DNA of 64,000 nucleotides from Vibrio sp. VB16 (GTDB lineage Bacteria; Pseudomonadota; Gammaproteobacteria; Enterobacterales; Vibrionaceae). Shown here in pieces: positions 60,003 to 64,000 of the stretch. A program made the translations under genes and the position numbers. Where the stretch lies: assembly GCF_015594925.2 (NCBI RefSeq), contig NZ_CP087590.1, positions 1,178,001 to 1,242,000 of the forward strand, written 5' to 3'. Under the pieces are notes generated by a model. The model was not told where the DNA came from. It saw only the letters and a program-made list of their open reading frames with translations, and made no database searches. Within the stretch, counting starts at the first letter, position 1, and every line of letters begins with the position of its first letter.

Positions 60003-60182
60003 GCAATGTCGGGTTTGGTGAGCTTTAGTTGTACCTCGTCGAAAAAACAGTGTTGGATTGCAGTACAAAGTAAATCTCAAGCCTTTTCTAGCAATGATTT
60101 GCATATCTCTGGGCGGCAGAACCAGCAGCATATGCTTTGTGAACTCCACACAGTTAAGGGGCACTTTAGTGCCCCATTTTTT
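60003..60182 (+). ncRNA. Candidate small RNA ending in a strong terminator
   Basis: GGGGCAC, a TTTA loop and GTGCCCC (60158-60175) followed by A and six T residues is a strong intrinsic terminator with no protein gene in front of it. A weak promoter, TTGACG (59968-59973) with TCAAAT 18 bp later, could start a transcript near 60003, giving about 180 nt. Frames on both strands here run across the hairpin and lack ribosome binding sites. It may instead be a leader or remnant; no known family was recognised. Confidence 0.45.
60158..60182 (+). terminator. Intrinsic terminator without an assigned gene
   Basis: 7-bp G+C-rich stem (GGGGCAC/GTGCCCC), 4-nt loop, then T6 (60177-60182). It lies 317 bp upstream of lacI and ends the candidate small RNA. 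Confidence 0.85.
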
Positions 60183-60498
60183 GTGCTTCCGAAAGTGAAA
60201 TCTCTCCGTATTTCTCATGAAACAGAATGATTATCTAATTTTCATTTCTACTTTTTATATGTTAATTGTTTGTTTTTAAGGGGTTTTGTCTATTTTTCGT
60301 AAGTTTTATTCGGTGTGAACTCCATGAAACAGTTTCATAGGGGCATGGTTTCCTGTCGGTGTTTTCAAGATTTTGAACCTCCAATTCATCACCTTAATTT
60401 CAACGTGACCCAGTTCACGAATTCTCATTTTTATTGCTCTATCATCCGTTACATGAAAGCGGTTTCCAATATGAATACATGACATAAGGAGGGACAAA

Positions 60499-61506
60499 AT
60501 GATGGCAACAATTAGAGACGTATCTGAGTTCGCTGGTGTCTCTCAAGCAACAGTATCAAGAGTGGTCAACGGTTCTACCAGAGTAAGCCATGATAAAAAA
60601 ATGTCGGTAGAAAAAGCGATTAAGAAACTTGGTTATCGCCCAAATTCTATCGCACAGGCATTGGCGTCTAGTCGTACGGGCAGCATTGGAGTCGTCGTTC
60701 CTGAACTGGCAGGTTTCTACTCCGGAATGCTTCAAGCAATAGAGGATCAACTGCGTCGTTTTGGTTATCACTTAGTGGTGACGGCAGGTTCCAATGACGA
60801 AGAGGGTCAAAAACAAGCGATAGACTTTTTGCTAAGCCGACGTGTCGATGCGCTCATTCTACATACTCAGGATGTTTCTGACGACTATCTAATTGACCTA
60901 GAAACTCAGGGTATTCAGTTTGCCCTTGTGAACCGTCTTGTACCAGAACTCAATAATAGCTGTATAGAACTCGATAACGAGCTGGGTGCTAATATTGCGA
61001 CAAAATACCTTATTGATATGGGGCATCGTGAAATTGCGTGTATTACAGGCCCTCTGTCTAAATCTGATGCGCGAGGTCGTTTACAAGGCTACCGCGATGC
61101 ACTAGAAGATGCGGGTATTGAATACAGTGAATCACGAGTAGTTGAAGCGGGATTTACCGAAGAAACAGGCGCTAGCGCCATGAATAAGCTTCTTAACCGT
61201 GACTGCCGTTTTAGCGCGGTCTTTGCGGCAAATGACCATATGGCTTTTGGCGCTTTTGGAGAGATGAAAAAAGCCAATTTATTGGTCCCTGAAGATGTTT
61301 CCCTCATTGGTTTCGACAATATTTTATTTGCTCGTTATCTGACTCCAGGGCTTACAACGATCGATTTTCCAATAGAACAGATGAGTACTGAAGCGGTGCA
61401 GTTAATCCTTCAAAAACTCATTAAAAAGAAAACAGAAGTAGATTTTAAACTTTCCCCCTCTTTAGTGATTAGAGAGTCGGTGAAAAAACTCACAGCTAAT
61501 TTATAA
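60499..61506 (+). CDS. LacI family transcriptional regulator
   Basis: 335 residues: N-terminal LacI HTH and hinge (ATIRDVSEFAGVSQATVSRVVNGSTRVS, KKLGYRPNSIAQALASSRTG) followed by a periplasmic-binding-protein-like sugar domain (IGVVVPELAGFYSGMLQAIEDQL; VIGFDN-type VSLIGFDNILFARYLTPGLTTI). AAGGAGG precedes ATGATG. It lies 17 bp upstream of the sugar-binding-protein gene, so it heads that operon and probably represses it and the divergent porin through the TGAAAC sites. Confidence 0.94.
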   Translation: MMATIRDVSEFAGVSQATVSRVVNGSTRVSHDKKMSVEKAIKKLGYRPNSIAQALASSRTGSIGVVVPELAGFYSGMLQAIEDQLRRFGYHLVVTAGSNDEEGQKQAIDFLLSRRVDALILHTQDVSDDYLIDLETQGIQFALVNRLVPELNNSCIELDNELGANIATKYLIDMGHREIACITGPLSKSDARGRLQGYRDALEDAGIEYSESRVVEAGFTEETGASAMNKLLNRDCRFSAVFAANDHMAFGAFGEMKKANLLVPEDVSLIGFDNILFARYLTPGLTTIDFPIEQMSTEAVQLILQKLIKKKTEVDFKLSPSLVIRESVKKLTANL

Positions 61507-61523
61507 TAATGAAGGACTATAAG

Positions 61524-62771
61524 ATGAACCTTAAGACTCTTACCCTATCCAGTGCAGTTGCTTTAGGACTCGCAGCAACAGCAAATGCCTCTGATGCTGA
61601 TATTCGTTTTGATGGATTTCCAGATTTCGATAGCAGCTTGAAGGTTATCCTTCCTGACTTTGAAAAGCAGACGGGTATCAAAGTAGATTATTTGATGAAT
61701 AATCACGGCGATCACCACACTAAGTTAACCACTAACTTGGCAACGGGTTCAGGTGCGGGTGATGTTATTGTTGTTGATGTAGAAAAAATCGGTCCTTTCG
61801 TTGCTTCTGGCGGGCTTGTTAACCTCTCTGAACAGTATGGTGCAGACAAATATGCTGATAGCTTTGCTCCTTACGCATGGACTCAAGGTAAAGGTGGTGA
61901 CGGTAATGTTTACGGCATTCCGGTCGACTTAGGTCCTGGTGTGATGTACTACCGCACCGACATTCTTGATAAAGAAGGCGTGAAGCAAGACGCAGTAATT
62001 AAAGATTGGGATTCTTACATTGAATACGGTAAGAAATTAAAGCAAGACAATATCTATCTTATCGCTTCAGCGGCAGACGTAGCACAAGCGATTATTTTCA
62101 CTACTGTTCCTGAAGGTGAAGGTCTTTACTTTGATAAAGATGGTAAACCCGTCGTAACCTCAGAGCGTTTTGTTCACGCATTTGAAGTCGCTAAGCAGAT
62201 CCGCGACAACGGCTTGGACGCACGTATTACCGCATGGTCAAACGAATGGTATGAGGGCTTCCGCAACGGTACGTTTGCGACCCAGCTTTCTGGCGCATGG
62301 CTTCTAGGCCATCTACAAAACTGGATTGCACCAGAAACCAAAGGTAAGTGGGGTGTATCAAACCTTCCCGATGGAATCTATGGTAGTTGGGGTGGTTCAT
62401 TCTTATCAATTCCGAAGCAATCCGAGAAGCAAGATGAAGCTTGGAAGCTTATTGAATACATGACAACTAATCGTGATGTTCAGCTTAAGCACTTCGAAAC
62501 AATTACTGCATTCCCTGCAAACATCACAACCTATGATGATGAACTATTTAATGAAGAAGTTGAATTCCTAGGTGGTCAAAAGGCTCGTCAATTGTTTGCT
62601 GAAGTTGCGAAGAATATCAAGCCAGTAGAGCCAGGCCGTGGTGACCACGTTGCTCGTTCAATTATCTTAGAAAATGCATTAATGGAAGTACTTGATGAAG
62701 GTAAAGACATCAAAACGGCGCTTAGCGAAGCCGAACGTCTAATCCTACGTCGTACCCGTAACCTTAAGTAA
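61524..62771 (+). CDS. Sugar ABC transporter substrate-binding protein (COG1653)
   Basis: 415-residue periplasmic binding protein. Signal peptide (MNLKTLTLSSAVALGLAATANA) from ATG 61524; GAAGGA lies just upstream, within reach of an earlier ATG at 61509 that I reject because it overlaps that site. Family marks: DIRFDGFPDFDSSLKVILPDFEKQTGIKV, GVMYYRTDIL, TAWSNEWYEGFRNGTFATQLSGAWLLGHL and PKQSEKQDEAWKLIEYMTT. It binds a mono- or oligosaccharide; which one is not visible. Permeases follow after a hairpin. Confidence 0.92.
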   Translation: MNLKTLTLSSAVALGLAATANASDADIRFDGFPDFDSSLKVILPDFEKQTGIKVDYLMNNHGDHHTKLTTNLATGSGAGDVIVVDVEKIGPFVASGGLVNLSEQYGADKYADSFAPYAWTQGKGGDGNVYGIPVDLGPGVMYYRTDILDKEGVKQDAVIKDWDSYIEYGKKLKQDNIYLIASAADVAQAIIFTTVPEGEGLYFDKDGKPVVTSERFVHAFEVAKQIRDNGLDARITAWSNEWYEGFRNGTFATQLSGAWLLGHLQNWIAPETKGKWGVSNLPDGIYGSWGGSFLSIPKQSEKQDEAWKLIEYMTTNRDVQLKHFETITAFPANITTYDDELFNEEVEFLGGQKARQLFAEVAKNIKPVEPGRGDHVARSIILENALMEVLDEGKDIKTALSEAERLILRRTRNLK

Positions 62772-62786
62772 TTATTAGTAAATTTA

Positions 62787-62820
62787 AGAGGCGCATTGTC
62801 CATTAGAGACAGGCGCCTCT
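62787..62820 (+). promoter_or_regulatory. Intercistronic hairpin after the sugar-binding protein gene
   Basis: AGAGGCGC (62787-62794) pairs with GCGCCTCT (62813-62820), 8 bp with an 18-nt loop and no U-run. It lies 15 bp after the binding-protein stop and before the permease site, as in malE-malF of E. coli, where a hairpin protects the upstream message. Confidence 0.7.
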
Positions 62821-62839
62821 ACCTAGTGAGGTCGTTATT

Positions 62840-63844
62840 ATGAGTCAGACAATGAAAGAAACAGTATTGTCGAATCAGGAGGAACTTTCTGAGAAGGAAG
62901 GGTTTCTTTCACGGTTAAACGTGAAAGCGCTTACACCGTATGGTTTTCTTCTGCCTTTTTTAATAATTTTTTCTGTTTTTGGTATTTTTCCGCTGCTCTT
63001 TTCTGTTTTTCTGTCGTTCCATGCATGGAATCCAGTAGAAGGGATAGCCGCAATGGAATTTGTGGGTTTCGAGAACTACAGCATTGCATTAACAGACCCG
63101 TGGCTATGGCGTTCTCTTAAGAATACTTTCTGGCTAGCAATTACCTCTGGTGTTGCACAACATCTTGTTGCGATTCCGGTGGCTTACATCTTAGTTTCTC
63201 TAGGGGATAGGTTACGCCACTGGCTGACGTCAGCCTATTTCTTACCGTACATTACGTCAACCGTCGCGGCGTCTCTGATCTTCTTTAACATGTATTCACC
63301 GAACTCAGGCGTAATCAACCAAGCATTGATGGGTTTGGCTGACAGTACATTGTTAGGTTGGGCGTTTGCGTGGGTAAACGACTACCAACCAATCCGTTGG
63401 TTGGATGATGCCTCATTTATCAAACCATCTATCGCTATCGTTGTATTCTGGAAATATACCGGTTTCAATATCGTGCTTTATACGACAGGGTTAATGACCA
63501 TACCAAAAGATATCTTAGAGGCAGCAAGAATGGATGGTGCAAATGCACTGCATCGATTTTGGTATGTTTCATTACCGATGATTCGTCCGTTTGTTTTCTT
63601 TGCCGTCACGATGACTATCATTGGTAATTTGCAGCTGTTTGAAGAACCGTTTGTATTGACGAAAGGTCTTGGTGGTACAGGGCAAGCTGGCTTAACAATA
63701 TCTATGTATTTATACAAAGTCGGTTGGGAGTGGCTAGAGATGGGAACGGCATCTGCAATTTCATGGTTGTTATTCGCACTCATTGCATTCTTCACAACGA
63801 TTCAGTTTGTATTATTTGGTAAAAAAGGCTTAGGGGAGCAATAA
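62840..63844 (+). CDS. Sugar ABC transporter permease, MalF-type
   Basis: 334 residues with six or more membrane segments and the cytoplasmic EAA loop (IPKDILEAARMDGANALHRFWYVSLPMIRPFVFFAV) that docks the ATPase. N-terminal extension of about 35 residues precedes the first membrane segment (PYGFLLPFLIIFSVFGIFPLLFSVF). AGTGAGG lies upstream of the ATG. One base separates its stop codon from the next permease ATG, so they are co-translated. Confidence 0.93.
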   Translation: MSQTMKETVLSNQEELSEKEGFLSRLNVKALTPYGFLLPFLIIFSVFGIFPLLFSVFLSFHAWNPVEGIAAMEFVGFENYSIALTDPWLWRSLKNTFWLAITSGVAQHLVAIPVAYILVSLGDRLRHWLTSAYFLPYITSTVAASLIFFNMYSPNSGVINQALMGLADSTLLGWAFAWVNDYQPIRWLDDASFIKPSIAIVVFWKYTGFNIVLYTTGLMTIPKDILEAARMDGANALHRFWYVSLPMIRPFVFFAVTMTIIGNLQLFEEPFVLTKGLGGTGQAGLTISMYLYKVGWEWLEMGTASAISWLLFALIAFFTTIQFVLFGKKGLGEQ

Positions 63845-63845
63845 A

Positions 63846-64000
63846 ATGAAATTAAGTGCACTAAAGCCAAGTTCTGATGTTTCAGAGCTAATCACAAAAG
63901 TTTTATTGGCCGCGCTAGCCACCATTCTTATCGTGTCTGCGTTGATAACTGTATTCCCGTTTTTGTGGTCTGCATTGTTGTCTACTCGTGACCGTTCCGA
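63846..64000 (+). CDS. Sugar ABC transporter permease, MalG-type (3' cut by window edge)
   Basis: Only the first 51 codons are present. It opens with a short polar region and a membrane segment (LLAALATILIVSALITVFPFLWSALLS), then STRDRS, matching MalG-type permeases where a charged cytoplasm/periplasm turn follows the first helix. The start is ATG 63846, one base after the MalF-type stop. The ATPase of this transporter is expected beyond the window or shared. Confidence 0.85.
   Translation, partial: MKLSALKPSSDVSELITKVLLAALATILIVSALITVFPFLWSALLSTRDRS

Larger units (their letters stand above)
59180..60498. promoter_or_regulatory. 1.3-kb porin/LacI regulatory region with repeated ATGAAAC sites
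   Basis: No protein gene is convincing here. Eight exact ATGAAAC or GTTTCAT heptamers occur (59233, 59287, 59472, 59758, 59867, 60217, 60324, 60332). Notable composite sites: ATGAAACGTTTGA (59233-59245) near the porin start, ATGAAA-TG-TTTCAT (59465-59478), ATGAAACAGTTTCAT (60324-60338, perfect) and GAAAGCGGTTTC (60455-60466, with the CG centre of LacI-family operators) just upstream of lacI. The likely binder is the LacI-type protein. The middle part carries a candidate sRNA. Confidence 0.65.

Noticed and set aside
59997..60230. Two complementary frames of about 73 codons
   Set aside because: Both run across the strong terminator at 60158-60182 and neither has a ribosome binding site; the region is better explained as a non-coding transcript.
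1..64000. CRISPR arrays, insertion sequences, tRNA/rRNA genes, integron or phage modules
   Set aside because: No repeat-spacer arrays, transposase or integrase genes, or tRNA-like cloverleafs were seen anywhere in the window.

Overview
The window looks like part of a marine gammaproteobacterial genome, most likely Vibrionaceae. This is inferred from the A+T-leaning composition, strong AGGA-type ribosome binding sites, a NorR-type promoter in front of nnrS, a periplasmic MsrAB fusion, a maltoporin-type porin and many LysR/AraC/TetR regulators. No sequence search was possible. There are no rRNA, tRNA, ribosomal-protein, phage, IS or CRISPR features. The content is metabolic and regulatory, as expected for an accessory-rich region or a secondary chromosome.

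Layout. 1-1761: an Old Yellow Enzyme fragment facing a MerR-NAD(P)H:quinone oxidoreductase pair. 1824-8145: a catabolic island with a LysR regulator, a cytoplasmic C-type sulfatase, a complete tripartite tricarboxylate transporter (TctC, TctB, TctA) and a 3'-truncated second LysR that ends inside a 17-bp perfect inverted repeat. 8317-18434: envelope and redox genes (DUF1254/DUF1214 protein, MipA/OmpV barrel, pirin, glutathionyl-hydroquinone reductase, AbgT transporter, lipoprotein, mercaptopyruvate sulfurtransferase, nitroreductase, MsrAB). 18754-26574: pseudouridine catabolism (PsuG plus an HTH-PsuK fusion), a LysR/monooxygenase/Gfo-Idh cluster, GlpD, an EamA permease and a MAPEG protein. 26702-33000: DUF1127 protein/LysR, two AraC regulators, a small unknown gene, an EamA exporter and a PAS-GGDEF-EAL protein. 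33366-38680: a GltD-like/ferredoxin flavoprotein with a giant pyruvate:ferredoxin oxidoreductase. 39169-44300: NO and heme genes (nnrS, cytochrome b561, cytochrome c') and a TetR/metallo-hydrolase pair. 44319-50068: MocR with a PNPOx-like protein, YbiB, an HD-GYP protein and a DUF481 protein. 50071-53729: TetR/aldehyde dehydrogenase, adenine deaminase and two very small genes. 54254-57602: a NrtABC-type ABC transporter. 57944-64000: a sugar uptake locus with a maltoporin-like porin, a 1.3-kb regulatory region, a LacI regulator, a binding protein and two permeases, the last cut by the window edge.

The strongest non-gene signals are: three GT-N7-AC NorR-type boxes followed by a GG-N10-GC sigma-54 element upstream of nnrS; eight copies of ATGAAAC/GTTTCAT in the porin-LacI intergenic region, together with a candidate 180-nt small RNA ending in a strong terminator; three 18-bp iterated repeats between cytochrome b561 and cytochrome c'; a triple TetR-type operator; and perfect hairpins directly after all three solute-binding-protein genes. 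Two very small genes with good ribosome binding sites (47 and 29 codons) were found by reading intergenic DNA. The best candidate for an undescribed system is the sulfatase-TTT transporter island, which suggests import of an intact organosulfate followed by cytoplasmic desulfation.
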